NCBI GenBank assembly: GCA_016787135.1
Contig: JAEUVK010000048.1
Span: 1 to 34,163 of the forward strand
From: Chitinophagaceae bacterium
GTDB lineage: Bacteria > Bacteroidota > Bacteroidia > Chitinophagales > Chitinophagaceae
Direction of reading: 5' to 3'
Length of the DNA stretch: 34,163 nucleotides
Part shown: in pieces, positions 1 to 8,154 of the stretch
Layout: each line of letters opens with the position of its first letter
Numbering within the stretch: the stretch's first letter is position 1
Notes under the pieces: generated by a model
The model's database searches: none
What the model saw: only the letters and a program-made list of their open reading frames with translations
What the model was told of the DNA's origin: nothing
Position numbers and translations under genes: made by a program

Positions 1-364
1 GTACAGGTTTTGACAGCATAGATCTTTGAAAGTGTAAGCATGCCGTGCGTTGGATAATTAGCACGTTAATCTGAATATTCAAACTATAAATGGCAATACT
101 CAGTATGCCATGGCTGCCTAATCAGTGATTAGTTAGTCATTCGGGCCGCCGGGCCGGTTGTTCTGTTACCATGCCCCGCCGCCGACTTAAAAACAAAACA
201 GGATGCTGCAACTGAAGGCTGTGACAGTTGCTCAAGACCATTCAGCTAAGCGATACATTGGTTTGTTCATTTCCTGTGTGTTGCCGACAAGCAATAATGA
301 AATAAGCATGTAGAAAGCTTTTGAAGAATGTGTTTGGACGCGGGTTCGATTCCCGCCAGCTCCA
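1..364 (+). ncRNA. ssrA: tmRNA (transfer-messenger RNA), 5' end cut off by the window edge
   Basis: tmRNA rescues ribosomes stalled on broken mRNAs and adds a degradation tag. The 3' end has the tRNA-like T arm: a GCGGG/CCCGC stem around TTCGATT, followed by the acceptor strand CAGCTCC and discriminator A at 364. The window opens in the D-arm-like segment (CAGGTTTTGACAG), so about eight 5' bases with the matching acceptor strand lie just outside. A tag reading frame is at 92-121. The GC-rich, self-complementary stretch around 141-185 fits one of the pseudoknots. The bases after the discriminator are CAA, so the terminal CCA appears to be added after transcription. Identification is very secure; the exact 3' base is inferred from the E. 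coli layout. Confidence 0.95.
92..121 (+). other. tmRNA tag-peptide reading frame (GNTQYAMAA, stop TAA)
   Basis: Starting at GGC (92-94) the frame reads Gly-Asn-Thr-Gln-Tyr-Ala-Met-Ala-Ala then TAA at 119-121. The ending YAMAA matches the degron pattern of known tags (YALAA in E. coli, YAMAA in Chlorobi and some Bacteroidota). A Gly resume codon is usual in Bacteroidota. The A-rich bases TAAAT just before GGC resemble the resume-codon determinant of other tmRNAs. The last residues should be read by ClpXP-type proteases. The resume codon is inferred, the tag end is seen directly. Confidence 0.85.
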
Positions 365-399
365 CAATGATGAGAGTGGTAATCTCACTAGATAACACG

Positions 400-421
400 A
401 TAAGTGTAACTACTTATTTTT
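400..421 (+). terminator. weak hairpin with T-run downstream of tmRNA
   Basis: ATAAGT (400-405) and ACTTAT (412-417) pair across a six-base loop and run into TTTT. The stem is only six base pairs and AT-rich, so it would be a weak terminator. Position, 36 bases past the tmRNA end, is suitable. A smaller TGAGA/TCTCA hairpin lies at about 371-386. Confidence 0.35.
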
Positions 422-527
422 ATATCCTCCTCTTTTTTCAATAGGCCAGTTTTATTTTTTTGAATAAAAGGATTTGTCTAACTTTTATAAGACAAACCTT
501 ATCTTTCACATTTTTGAACAAGTCATT

Positions 528-1163
528 TTGAAACAGATCTCGATTATACTGGCAGATGACCATAAACTGATCAGGGATTCATGGTCATTCATACTTAACA
601 GTGACCCAAGATTTACTGTGATTGGCGAAACCAGTAATGGTGATGAAGCGGTGCAGGCAGTAAAAAAAATGAAACCCGATATCGTCCTGATGGATGTGAA
701 TATGGCCCCGGTAAATGGTTTTGAGGCGACCAAACTTATTACCAAATATTCCCCCGGATCAAAAGTAATAGCGGTCTCTATGCACACTATGCCTGCATAT
801 GCCAAGCGAATGATGCAGGTTGGCGCCATGGGGTATGTAACCAAGAATTCATCGAAAGATGAAATGATCAAGGCGATCATTGAAGTGAACGGCGGAAGAA
901 AATATATCTGCGAGGAAGTAAAGAATATCCTGGCTCAAAAAGAACTGGAGGAAGAAACGGAGCAGGGGGACATGAATAATCTTTCAAGGCGGGAACTTGA
1001 TATTATTCAGCTGATCAAACAGGGATTATCTTCTAAAGAAATAGCCCTTCAGCTGGATATTTCGCTAAAAACAGTGGAAGTACACCGCTATAATATTCTC
1101 AAAAAGCTCAAATTGAAAAATACCGCTGCGCTGGTCAATTTTATCAATGCAAACGGGCTTTAA
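528..1163 (+). CDS. NarL/FixJ-family response regulator transcription factor
   Basis: This is a two-component response regulator: an N-terminal receiver domain that is phosphorylated, and a C-terminal LuxR-type helix-turn-helix that binds DNA. The receiver shows the acidic pair (ILADDH), the phospho-acceptor Asp in VLMDVNM (about residue 56) and the conserved Lys in VTKNS. The HTH covers the last 60 residues (LSRRELDIIQLI to KTVEVHRYNILKKLKL). No ATG fits the domain start. TTG at 528 gives 211 residues, the usual family length; TTG at 474 adds 18 residues and has AAAGGA almost touching it, so it cannot be excluded. No histidine kinase is nearby, so the partner and target genes are unknown. 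Confidence 0.9.
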   Translation: MKQISIILADDHKLIRDSWSFILNSDPRFTVIGETSNGDEAVQAVKKMKPDIVLMDVNMAPVNGFEATKLITKYSPGSKVIAVSMHTMPAYAKRMMQVGAMGYVTKNSSKDEMIKAIIEVNGGRKYICEEVKNILAQKELEEETEQGDMNNLSRRELDIIQLIKQGLSSKEIALQLDISLKTVEVHRYNILKKLKLKNTAALVNFINANGL

Positions 1164-1221
1164 GCCATAAATTAATTAGCCTAAGGACGTATCAGCAGTA
1201 TAACAAGCCTATTTGCAATGT

Positions 1222-1368
1222 TCAGGCAGCCTGTCTTTTTGCTTCTGGTAAAGGAGCTACACCAACGTTCATCGGGCAACCAGTTTTGCTTCTGCGGGAT
1301 GAGTAACAGGAAGTTATGCTCAAAGTCATTATGATAAGAACTGCAACTGTAAAAGCTCTGTTTTTCAT
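1222..1368 (-). CDS. small predicted lipoprotein, 48 residues
   Basis: A 48-residue frame starting with ATG at 1368. It has a positively charged start (MKNR), a hydrophobic stretch, and a lipobox ITSC with the Cys near residue 21, followed by about 27 polar residues including GCPMNVG. This is the architecture of a very small lipoprotein cut by signal peptidase II. A perfect Bacteroidota -7 box lies upstream at 1416-1423, giving a leader of about 40 bases. An upstream TTG at 1407 would lie at the predicted transcription start, so it is less likely. Function is unknown. That it is a real gene rests on the lipobox and promoter rather than homology. Confidence 0.55.
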   Translation of the reverse strand: MKNRAFTVAVLIIMTLSITSCYSSRRSKTGCPMNVGVAPLPEAKRQAA

Positions 1369-1415
1369 TAGAAGGGTTATTTGGTGATAAACGTTTTTAC
1401 CTCTCAATTATTATG

Positions 1416-1423
1416 CAAATATA
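1416..1423 (-). promoter_or_regulatory. -7 box (TATATTTG) for the small lipoprotein
   Basis: Reads TATATTTG on the minus strand, an exact match to the Bacteroidota primary-sigma -7 consensus TAnnTTTG. No TTG is seen at the expected -33 distance. The start codon at 1368 is about 48 bases downstream. Confidence 0.45.
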
Positions 1424-1530
1424 CAATTCAGAAGCAGGTTTTTATATAGTTATCGCCGTCCTTCTGATCATAAGGTTGTCAATAAAAGCGGATACTTGCA
1501 GATGATATTTCTTATAAAATTTTCCCTTTT

Positions 1531-1557
1531 TTGCCATTTTCAAACTAGTTACCTTTA
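1531..1557 (+). promoter_or_regulatory. candidate promoter of the exonuclease gene
   Basis: TTG (1531-1533), a 16-base spacer, then TACCTTTA (1550-1557), which matches seven of eight -7 positions. The spacer is slightly short for the family. Transcription would start near 1563, about 25 bases before the ATG at 1589. Confidence 0.4.
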
Positions 1558-1588
1558 CCGCCCTGATTAACAGACAAATTTGAATCTG

Positions 1589-2356
1589 ATGTTGCAATTG
1601 AAAAAACCTCTTGCCTTTATTGACCTGGAGACAACAGGTACAAACCTGGGCACTGACCGTATCGTTGAAATCGCTATTGTAAAAATCCTGCCGGATGGTA
1701 CTAAAAGTATCAAAAGAAAGGTCATTAACCCGGAGATGCCGATTCCTAAAGCCTCGTCGGATGTTCACGGGTTTACGGACGAAATGGTAAAAGATGCACC
1801 TGTTTTCAAACAGGTGGCTCATGAGCTAAAGCAGGTACTGGATGGATGCGATATTGCTGGCTATAACTCTAACCGTTTTGATATCCCGTTACTGGTAGAG
1901 GAGTTCCTCCGGGCCGGAGTAGAATTTGATGTCAAAGGCCGAAAACTGGTAGATGTGCAGAAAATATTCCATCAAATGGAGCAAAGGACTTTAAGTGCGG
2001 CATATAAATTCTATTGCAATAAGAACCTGGATGCAGCACACAGTGCTGAGGCTGATGCTTCGGCTACCTATGAAATACTGGAAGCACAGCTGGAGCGATA
2101 TCCATCTCTTGGCAATACCGTTGATACAGTGTTAAAAACAATTGGTGAAGATGTGATCGTTGATTTCGCCCGTCGTTTTGTGATCGAAAATGGGGTAGAG
2201 ATATTCAATTTTGGGAAATTCAAAGGCCGCCCTGTTTCAGATGTCCTTCGGGCAGAACCCCAGTATTATGATTGGATGATGAAGGGCGATTTCCCCCAGC
2301 ATACCAAGCAGAAACTAACAGAAATATATACCCGCACCATGCTGAAAAAAGTTTGA
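1589..2356 (+). CDS. DnaQ-like 3'-5' exonuclease with ExoX-like C-terminal domain
   Basis: A DEDDh-family exonuclease that removes nucleotides from 3' ends using two metal ions. The catalytic residues are visible: Asp12 and Glu14 in FIDLETTG, Asp98 in SNRFDIPLL, and His151 and Asp156 in HSAEAD, the His five before the Asp as in the DEDDh type. Residues 200-255 (FNFGKFKGRPVSDV, YYDWMMKGDFP) form a small C-terminal module like that of exodeoxyribonuclease X. Length is 255 residues. ATG at 1589 is chosen over the TTG at 1580. A role in DNA repair or proofreading is likely, but the substrate cannot be told from sequence. It is not next to polymerase genes. Confidence 0.9.
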   Translation: MLQLKKPLAFIDLETTGTNLGTDRIVEIAIVKILPDGTKSIKRKVINPEMPIPKASSDVHGFTDEMVKDAPVFKQVAHELKQVLDGCDIAGYNSNRFDIPLLVEEFLRAGVEFDVKGRKLVDVQKIFHQMEQRTLSAAYKFYCNKNLDAAHSAEADASATYEILEAQLERYPSLGNTVDTVLKTIGEDVIVDFARRFVIENGVEIFNFGKFKGRPVSDVLRAEPQYYDWMMKGDFPQHTKQKLTEIYTRTMLKKV

Positions 2357-2442
2357 TGCGTTTTTATGCTTGTGTACAAATTTAACAAGACACCTTTTGG
2401 TGATTATCGTAAATTCGTGATTTGCCGGTTTTACTGATCTAA

Positions 2443-3249
2443 ATGGAAAAATTAGTCGTCATACCCACCTATAACGAAAAGGAGAATATCAGTAATATTC
2501 TCCACGCTATTTTTAATCTGGGAGATGATTTTCATATTCTCGTTATTGATGATGGCTCACCGGATGGTACAGCTGGTATTGTAAAAGGGCTTCAGGCGAA
2601 ATTTCCCGGACAGTTATTCATTGAAGAAAGAAAGGGAAAGCTCGGGCTTGGCACTGCTTATATTCACGGTTTCAAATGGGCAATAGCAAATGATTATTCA
2701 TTCATTTTTGAAATGGATGCAGATTTTTCTCACAACCCCAATGATCTTCCCCGCCTGTATGATGCCTGCAAAAAAGGCGGCGCCGATCTTGCAATTGGTT
2801 CACGGTATGTAAAAGGTGGAGGATTGGTCAACTGGCCTGCCAACCGTATTGCCTTGTCAAAGGGGGGGTCGCTTTATACAAGAATGATCACCTGGATGCC
2901 TGTTAAAGACCCAACTGCAGGGTTTATGTGCTACACAAAAGAGGTGTTGGAGACGATCAATCTCGATCAGATACATTTCACAGGGTATGCTTTCCAGATC
3001 GAAATGAAATTTGCGGCATGGAAGCTTGGGTTCAAGATAAAGGAAGTGCCGATCATTTTCCAGGACAGAACATACGGTACGTCCAAAATGAACAAAGGTA
3101 TCGTTAAGGAAGGCATCCTCGGTGTACTAAAGCTTCGTTGGTTCAGTCTCTTCACCAATTATAGGAAGCGGGTCAAAAACACTGATCTTCCGGGCACATC
3201 AGCCGTTGAACCTGTTCAGCAGAATAGCATGCTTGCTGAAAGTAAATAA
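2443..3249 (+). CDS. polyprenol monophosphomannose synthase-like GT2 glycosyltransferase
   Basis: A GT-A fold family 2 glycosyltransferase that probably transfers mannose (or a similar sugar) from a nucleotide sugar to a polyprenyl phosphate. The N-terminus VVIPTYNEKENI, the nucleotide site VIDDGSPDGT and the metal-binding DAD (residues 92-94, in EMDADFSHNP) are typical of the DPM1 group, as is the region KDPTAGFMCY. It is 268 residues with no membrane segment, so it resembles the single-domain DPM1 class rather than the membrane-anchored DpmS or GtrB types. Next downstream, 53 bases on, is a transporter gene. Sugar donor and acceptor are inferred from the family. Confidence 0.88.
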   Translation: MEKLVVIPTYNEKENISNILHAIFNLGDDFHILVIDDGSPDGTAGIVKGLQAKFPGQLFIEERKGKLGLGTAYIHGFKWAIANDYSFIFEMDADFSHNPNDLPRLYDACKKGGADLAIGSRYVKGGGLVNWPANRIALSKGGSLYTRMITWMPVKDPTAGFMCYTKEVLETINLDQIHFTGYAFQIEMKFAAWKLGFKIKEVPIIFQDRTYGTSKMNKGIVKEGILGVLKLRWFSLFTNYRKRVKNTDLPGTSAVEPVQQNSMLAESK

Positions 3250-3271
3250 TATCTTCAACTGCATATTATTT
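3244..3271 (+). repeat. 9-bp AT-only inverted repeat at the glycosyltransferase stop
   Basis: AAATAATAT (3244-3252) and ATATTATTT (3263-3271) are perfect complements around a ten-base loop, overlapping the stop codon at 3247-3249. With no GC pairs and no clean T-run it would be at most a weak terminator or attenuator between the two genes. Confidence 0.3.
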
Positions 3272-3302
3272 CTCATCTCTCTTTTCCTTAGTTTGCGAGG
3301 TA

Positions 3303-4196
3303 ATGAAAAAAGCTTTTATACAGCTGCATATTGCAGTTTTCCTGGCAGGTTTTACAGGGGTGTTGGGAAAGTTGATATCGATGAATGAAGGAATGCTGGT
3401 CTGGTACCGGCTATTGATCACCTCACTGACAATGTGGATACTCTTTTCGTTTCAAAAAAAATTACAGCGTATTCCCCGGAAAGATATTATCAGGTTGGCA
3501 GGCATAGGTTTTGTGGCGGCATTGCATTGGGTCACCTTTTACGGATCAATAAAATATGCAAATGTATCCGTTGCGCTTGTATGTTTTTCTGCTGTTGGCT
3601 TTTTTACGGCTTTGTTCGAACCGCTTATTCTTCGGGTGGCTGTTAAATGGACGGAAGTTTTTCTTGGACTATTGGTCATTGCAGGGATCTATCTTATTTT
3701 TCATTTTGATCCCAGGTACAAAACGGGGATCATCCTTGGGGTCGCTTCAGCTATTTTCCTGGCAATAGTCATGGTTGTTCTGCGGCAATTCGTTCAGCGA
3801 TTTAATACACCGACTATCCTTACTTATCAATTGACAGGAGGCTTTATCACACTCTCCGCCTGTTTACCTTTTTACTTGCAACAATTTCCGGTAGCACATT
3901 TTTTCCCGGGATGGGAGGATTTTGGGTGGCTACTGGTGTTATCGTGGTTTTGTTCGGTACTGGCATTCCAGTTTACCGGGGAGGCGTTGAAAAAATTATC
4001 AGCATTTACCGTTAATCTGAATTTTAATCTTGAGCCGGTCTATGGAATCATTCTGGCATTTATTATATATAAGGAGAATCAATTTCTGAGCAAATGGTTT
4101 TATGCAGGGGTTGCGATCATTGCTGCGGCTTTGGTCATTCATGTCATCCTGCTCATAGCAGAACAAAAGAAAAAGACCCTATATGTCAGCCACTGA
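3303..4196 (+). CDS. EamA-family (DMT superfamily) membrane transporter
   Basis: A 297-residue, strongly hydrophobic inner-membrane protein with about ten predicted membrane helices in two similar halves, the plan of the drug/metabolite transporter superfamily (EamA, RhaT-like). Family hallmarks include the N-terminal helix with FLAGFTGVLGK, a VWYRLLITSL segment in the first repeat, and the second repeat ending with NLEPVYGIILAFIIYKE. Members export metabolites, amino acids or drugs; the substrate here is unknown. Its last 14 bases overlap the start of the methyltransferase gene, so the two are almost certainly co-transcribed and translationally linked. Confidence 0.88.
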   Translation: MKKAFIQLHIAVFLAGFTGVLGKLISMNEGMLVWYRLLITSLTMWILFSFQKKLQRIPRKDIIRLAGIGFVAALHWVTFYGSIKYANVSVALVCFSAVGFFTALFEPLILRVAVKWTEVFLGLLVIAGIYLIFHFDPRYKTGIILGVASAIFLAIVMVVLRQFVQRFNTPTILTYQLTGGFITLSACLPFYLQQFPVAHFFPGWEDFGWLLVLSWFCSVLAFQFTGEALKKLSAFTVNLNFNLEPVYGIILAFIIYKENQFLSKWFYAGVAIIAAALVIHVILLIAEQKKKTLYVSH

Positions 4197-5037
4197 GTAT
4201 CATAAAAGAATAATAGAGTATTATAATTCCACAGAACATGCGTATAGGGATTCGTGGGACCTGGATAATAGTCTTTCCATTCACTACGGTTACCGGGACG
4301 GGAAAGTCAGGTCATTCCCGCAATCACTTCTGCGCATGAATGAAGTGATGGCAGAGGCATCTGCTATTACCAGCAATGAGAGAGTGCTTGATGCAGGTTG
4401 CGGGGTAGGAGGAAGTAGTATTTTCCTGGCCATGAATGTTGGTTGTAAATTAACCGGCATTACATTAAGTGAAAGACAGGTACGGCAAGCGACTGCCAAT
4501 GCCCAAAAGAAAAAGGTTGATGGATTGGTTGATTTTAAAGTAATGAACTATTGCGATACTTCTTTTGCTGATGAAAGTTTTGATGTGGTGTGGGGGTGTG
4601 AAAGTATTTGTTATGCCGATAGTAAGGAGCAATTCATTAAAGAAGCATATCGTTTGCTGAAGCCCGGGGGAAGACTGGTTGTTGCTGATGGATTTGTGAC
4701 TGAGTTTAAGAATAACGATCATAAGGTTGTCCGGCAATGGCTGGATGGCTGGCAGGTGAATTATCTCGAATCACCGGAACGTTTTGAAAAGTTCATGCTG
4801 CAAACAGGGTTTACAACTGTTTCTTACCGTAATATTTCCCGGGAGACGGCTCACTCATCCCGCAGGTTATACTATTTTTATTTTCTAGCTTCCTTATACC
4901 TGTGGTGGAAGAAACTTACTTTTTCCAGCCACACAACAGATATGCAAAAAGGGAATATAAAAGCCTGCAGATACCAGTATCATGGTATGAAGAAGGGGTT
5001 GTGGCAATATGGTCTTATCACCGGGATAAAACCATAA
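4183..5037 (+). CDS. class I SAM-dependent methyltransferase (tocopherol/small-molecule type)
   Basis: A 284-residue S-adenosylmethionine methyltransferase. Motif I is RVLDAGCGVGGSS (residues 67-79), the acidic end of beta-2 is replaced by LTGITLSERQ as in the cyclopropane synthase and tocopherol methyltransferase groups, and the post-I region has ESICYADSKEQFIKEAYRLLKPGG. The N-terminus (YYNSTEHAYRDSWDLDNSLSIHYGY) also looks like that group. Methyl acceptor unknown: a quinone, lipid or secondary metabolite are all possible. It starts inside the upstream transporter gene (14-base overlap), hinting that the transporter may move the substrate or product; that link is inference. Confidence 0.85.
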   Translation: MSATEYHKRIIEYYNSTEHAYRDSWDLDNSLSIHYGYRDGKVRSFPQSLLRMNEVMAEASAITSNERVLDAGCGVGGSSIFLAMNVGCKLTGITLSERQVRQATANAQKKKVDGLVDFKVMNYCDTSFADESFDVVWGCESICYADSKEQFIKEAYRLLKPGGRLVVADGFVTEFKNNDHKVVRQWLDGWQVNYLESPERFEKFMLQTGFTTVSYRNISRETAHSSRRLYYFYFLASLYLWWKKLTFSSHTTDMQKGNIKACRYQYHGMKKGLWQYGLITGIKP

Positions 5038-5058
5038 TTTTATTTACTCTTCAACAGT

Positions 5059-5066
5059 TATCTTTA
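5059..5066 (+). promoter_or_regulatory. near-consensus -7 box (TATCTTTA) before the S9 peptidase
   Basis: TATCTTTA matches seven of eight positions of TAnnTTTG and lies 17 bases before the ATG at 5084, so the peptidase may have its own short-leader promoter in addition to read-through from the methyltransferase. Confidence 0.4.
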
Positions 5067-5083
5067 GAGCATAAATTACTGTC

Positions 5084-8059
5084 ATGCGCACAGGGACCTT
5101 TTTTTTATTCTTATTGGCATCTCCATTACTGTTTGCCCAGAAAAAAGCACTGGATCATTCTGTTTATGACAGCTGGCAAAGTGTAGGGGAAAAAATGATC
5201 AGTAACGACGGGAAATGGATCGTATATACTATAAACCCCCAGGAAGGGGATAATGAACTGGTCATCCAGTCCACAGATGCAAAGTATAAAAAGATCATAG
5301 GCAGGGGTTATAATGCTGTGATTACCGAGGATAACCGTTTTGTGATCTTCCGCATCAGGTCTTTCTATAAAGATATAAGGGAGGCAAGAATAAAAAAGAA
5401 AAAACCGGACAATTCACCTAAAGATTCGATCGGAATAGTACAGTTAGGGAAGGACAATGTTTGGGAAGCTGCCAGGGTAAAAACGTATAAGACACCTGCG
5501 AATAGTTTTGGCTGGATAGCGTATCATCTTGAAAAAGCAATTGAGCCGACTGCGAAAAGTAAACCCACAGGGGCCGATAGTAAGAAAATAGCTGATAGCC
5601 TGAATCACATCATTGATTCATTGGAAAAGGTGATAGAAACGATACCGAAGAAGAAAAGGAAAAGCAGGGGTGAAGATGGCTCAGAGAATGAGTATATGAC
5701 TGATGCCGATGGTGAAGAATCCCTGGCTGCTCCTATAGAATCCGGAACCAATCTTATACTTCGCAAACTGGATACCGGTGATGAAAAGGTGTTTAATAAT
5801 GTTCTGGAGTATTACTTCAGTAAGAACGGGCAGAAACTTTTGCTGGAAATGTCACGCAACCCCAAGGATTCACTAAGCAGGGCGTTAGTATTGCTTTATG
5901 ATCTCAGAAAAGGGTTTGCCGATACCTTAAGCCGTGGAGGCAATGATTTTAAGAATTTTACCATGACAGATGATGGATCGCAGGTAGCCTACCTGGCTGA
6001 AAGAGATGCAAAACCGAAGGAACTGCAGAAGTTTTATCGTCTGTGGTACTTTAAGGATGGCATGGATAGCGCTTCTATGCTGGTGGACAAGAACTCAATA
6101 GGGATGAAACTGGGAATGACAGTAAGTGAATTTGGTAATCTTAGTTTCAGTAAGAGCGGTAAGCGTTTATTCTTTGGCACTGCGCCTATACAGCCACCCA
6201 AAGATACTTCCCTGGTGGATATTGATCTTGTAAAACTGGATGTCTGGCACTATAACGATGATTACCTTCAAACGCAACAGTTGTTTAGGCTGCAGCGTGA
6301 TCTGCAGGAAAATTTCCTTGCAGTATATCTATTTGATAAAAACATTACCCATCAGCTTGGCAGTAAAGAGATACCTGTAGTTTACCCCACCAATGAGGGA
6401 GACGGTGAGCAGTTCATTGGGGTAACAGATTTTGGTAAAAGGGTGGAAAGTCAATGGACCGGGAATACGAAGAAGGATATTTATGTCATTGATATAAATG
6501 ATGGGACAAAGAGGCTTGTGAAAAGTGATATGCAAGGCTTCATTTCATCAGCCTATATTTCTCCCATGGGGAAGAATATCATGTGGTATGATAGCAAAGC
6601 AAGAAATTATTTTTTGTATGACGGGACCACAACAAGAAATATTTCGGCCGCTATTAAGACCCCTCTTTGGGCAGAAGATCATGATTCGCCATCTGATCCG
6701 CCGCCTTATGGAATAATGGGGTGGATGGAAGGAGACACGGCCGTTTATATTTATGACAGGTATGATGTATGGCTGGTGAATGTGATCGGTAGCCAGCCAC
6801 CCACAAATATTTTTAAGGGCGTTTACAACAATAGGAAGGCCGAAACTACCGTCCGGTATGTTCCGCTTGATCCGGAAAAAAGATCTTTCAGAAATAATGA
6901 TCTCGTCGTATTCAGGGTGTTTGATGAAGAGTACAAATCTTCCGGCTATAACCTGTACCGGCTGGGGCAGGATTACAAGCCGGATAGTAATTGGATCACA
7001 ACTCCCTATTCTGTGAGTGGGTTGGTAAAGGCAAAAGCTGCATCTTCCTATTTGTATTTGTTTGAGAACTATCAATTCCCGACAAATCTGAAATATGCAA
7101 ATGTTGACACCTCTGCAGGATTTTCGTGGAATAACAGTATTCAGAACGGTAAGTTGCTGAGTAATCTTAATCCACAGCAAAGAAATTACAACTGGGGAAC
7201 CGCAGAGTTATACAAATGGAAAGCGTTGAATGGGAAAATGTCGGAGGGCATTTTATATAAACCGGAAGATTTCGATCCGTCAAAAAAATATCCGCTGATA
7301 CTTTATTTCTACGAGACACATTCCAATACATTACATGACTATATTGAGCCTGCTCCTACCGGCAGCCGGTTGAATATTCCTTTCTTTGTCAGCCGGGGCT
7401 ATCTTGTCTTTTCTCCGGATATACATTACACCGTCGGTCATCCGGCTAAAAGCACTTATGATTATGTAGTTGGCGCTGCAAAAGATCTTGCTAAGAATAA
7501 ATGGGTGGATGCAAAGAATATCGGTATACAAGGGCAAAGCTGGGGAGGTATACAGGTGGCACAGTTAGTGACCATGACAGATATGTTCAAAGCCGCATGG
7601 GCCGGAGCGCCGGTTGCGAATATGACCAGCGCTTACGGGGGTATCCGGTGGGAGAGCGGGGCCAACCGCCAGTTTCAGTATGAAAAAACACAAAGCCGTA
7701 TCGGGGCTACCCTTTGGGAGAAACCGGAGTTGTATATCGAGAACTCACCTTTATTCCATTTACCCAAGGTAAAAACACCTTTAGTGATCATGGCCAATGA
7801 TGCAGACGGGGCAGTTCCCTGGTACCAGGGTATTGAATTGTTTACAGCTATGAGAAGATTGGGCAAAAAAGTATGGATGCTCAATTATAATGGCGAAGCA
7901 CATAACCTGGTGGAAAGGAAAAATAAAAAGGATATCCAGATCCGGGAGCAGCAGTATTTTGACTGGTTGCTGAAAGGTGAGAGGCCGCCTAAATGGTTAG
8001 TGGATGGCATTCCGGCTGTTAAAAAAGGGAAGGACTGGGGGCTGGAGTTAGTTGATTAG
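5084..8059 (+). CDS. secreted S9-family (prolyl oligopeptidase-like) serine peptidase
   Basis: A 991-residue exported peptidase. A signal peptide (hydrophobic LFLLASPLLFA) is followed by Gln19, giving the predicted cut FA|QKK. The middle region is a beta-propeller-like WD40/PD40 section, and the last 250 residues are an alpha/beta-hydrolase domain with a catalytic triad that can be placed: Ser819 in GQSWGG, Asp908 in NDADGAVP and His940 in NGEAHNL. Residues about 155-218 form a charged, low-complexity insert rich in Lys, Glu and Asp. No type IX sorting domain is present, so periplasmic or lipid-free outer-surface localisation is likely. Related Bacteroidota enzymes degrade oligopeptides; the substrate is inferred only. 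Confidence 0.92.
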   Translation: MRTGTFFLFLLASPLLFAQKKALDHSVYDSWQSVGEKMISNDGKWIVYTINPQEGDNELVIQSTDAKYKKIIGRGYNAVITEDNRFVIFRIRSFYKDIREARIKKKKPDNSPKDSIGIVQLGKDNVWEAARVKTYKTPANSFGWIAYHLEKAIEPTAKSKPTGADSKKIADSLNHIIDSLEKVIETIPKKKRKSRGEDGSENEYMTDADGEESLAAPIESGTNLILRKLDTGDEKVFNNVLEYYFSKNGQKLLLEMSRNPKDSLSRALVLLYDLRKGFADTLSRGGNDFKNFTMTDDGSQVAYLAERDAKPKELQKFYRLWYFKDGMDSASMLVDKNSIGMKLGMTVSEFGNLSFSKSGKRLFFGTAPIQPPKDTSLVDIDLVKLDVWHYNDDYLQTQQLFRLQRDLQENFLAVYLFDKNITHQLGSKEIPVVYPTNEGDGEQFIGVTDFGKRVESQWTGNTKKDIYVIDINDGTKRLVKSDMQGFISSAYISPMGKNIMWYDSKARNYFLYDGTTTRNISAAIKTPLWAEDHDSPSDPPPYGIMGWMEGDTAVYIYDRYDVWLVNVIGSQPPTNIFKGVYNNRKAETTVRYVPLDPEKRSFRNNDLVVFRVFDEEYKSSGYNLYRLGQDYKPDSNWITTPYSVSGLVKAKAASSYLYLFENYQFPTNLKYANVDTSAGFSWNNSIQNGKLLSNLNPQQRNYNWGTAELYKWKALNGKMSEGILYKPEDFDPSKKYPLILYFYETHSNTLHDYIEPAPTGSRLNIPFFVSRGYLVFSPDIHYTVGHPAKSTYDYVVGAAKDLAKNKWVDAKNIGIQGQSWGGIQVAQLVTMTDMFKAAWAGAPVANMTSAYGGIRWESGANRQFQYEKTQSRIGATLWEKPELYIENSPLFHLPKVKTPLVIMANDADGAVPWYQGIELFTAMRRLGKKVWMLNYNGEAHNLVERKNKKDIQIREQQYFDWLLKGERPPKWLVDGIPAVKKGKDWGLELVD

Positions 8060-8154
8060 TTTATTTGTTAATTGAGTTATCCGTTATCAGGTTTTTTTGG
8101 CGATGCTCTTTTTTAACCAATCAACAGGGTAGGTTAATGAAATGCTTAACCCGC

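Noticed and set aside
1442..1822. 126-codon minus-strand frame overlapping the exonuclease start
   Set aside because: Runs antisense through the exonuclease N-terminus including its catalytic codons; no lipobox, domain or promoter supports it.
2389..2403. ACACC-TTTT-GGTGA hairpin before the glycosyltransferase gene
   Set aside because: Stem of four or five pairs and no T-run; cannot be told from background.
6548..7180. 210-codon open frame on the minus strand
   Set aside because: It lies wholly inside the S9 peptidase gene, is rich in Cys, Ile and Arg as typical of a reverse-frame shadow, and has no signal or domain.
8132..8151. GGTTAA/TTAACC hairpin between the S9 peptidase and the unknown gene as a terminator
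   Set aside because: Only six AT-rich pairs, an eight-base loop and no T-run on either strand; support is too weak.
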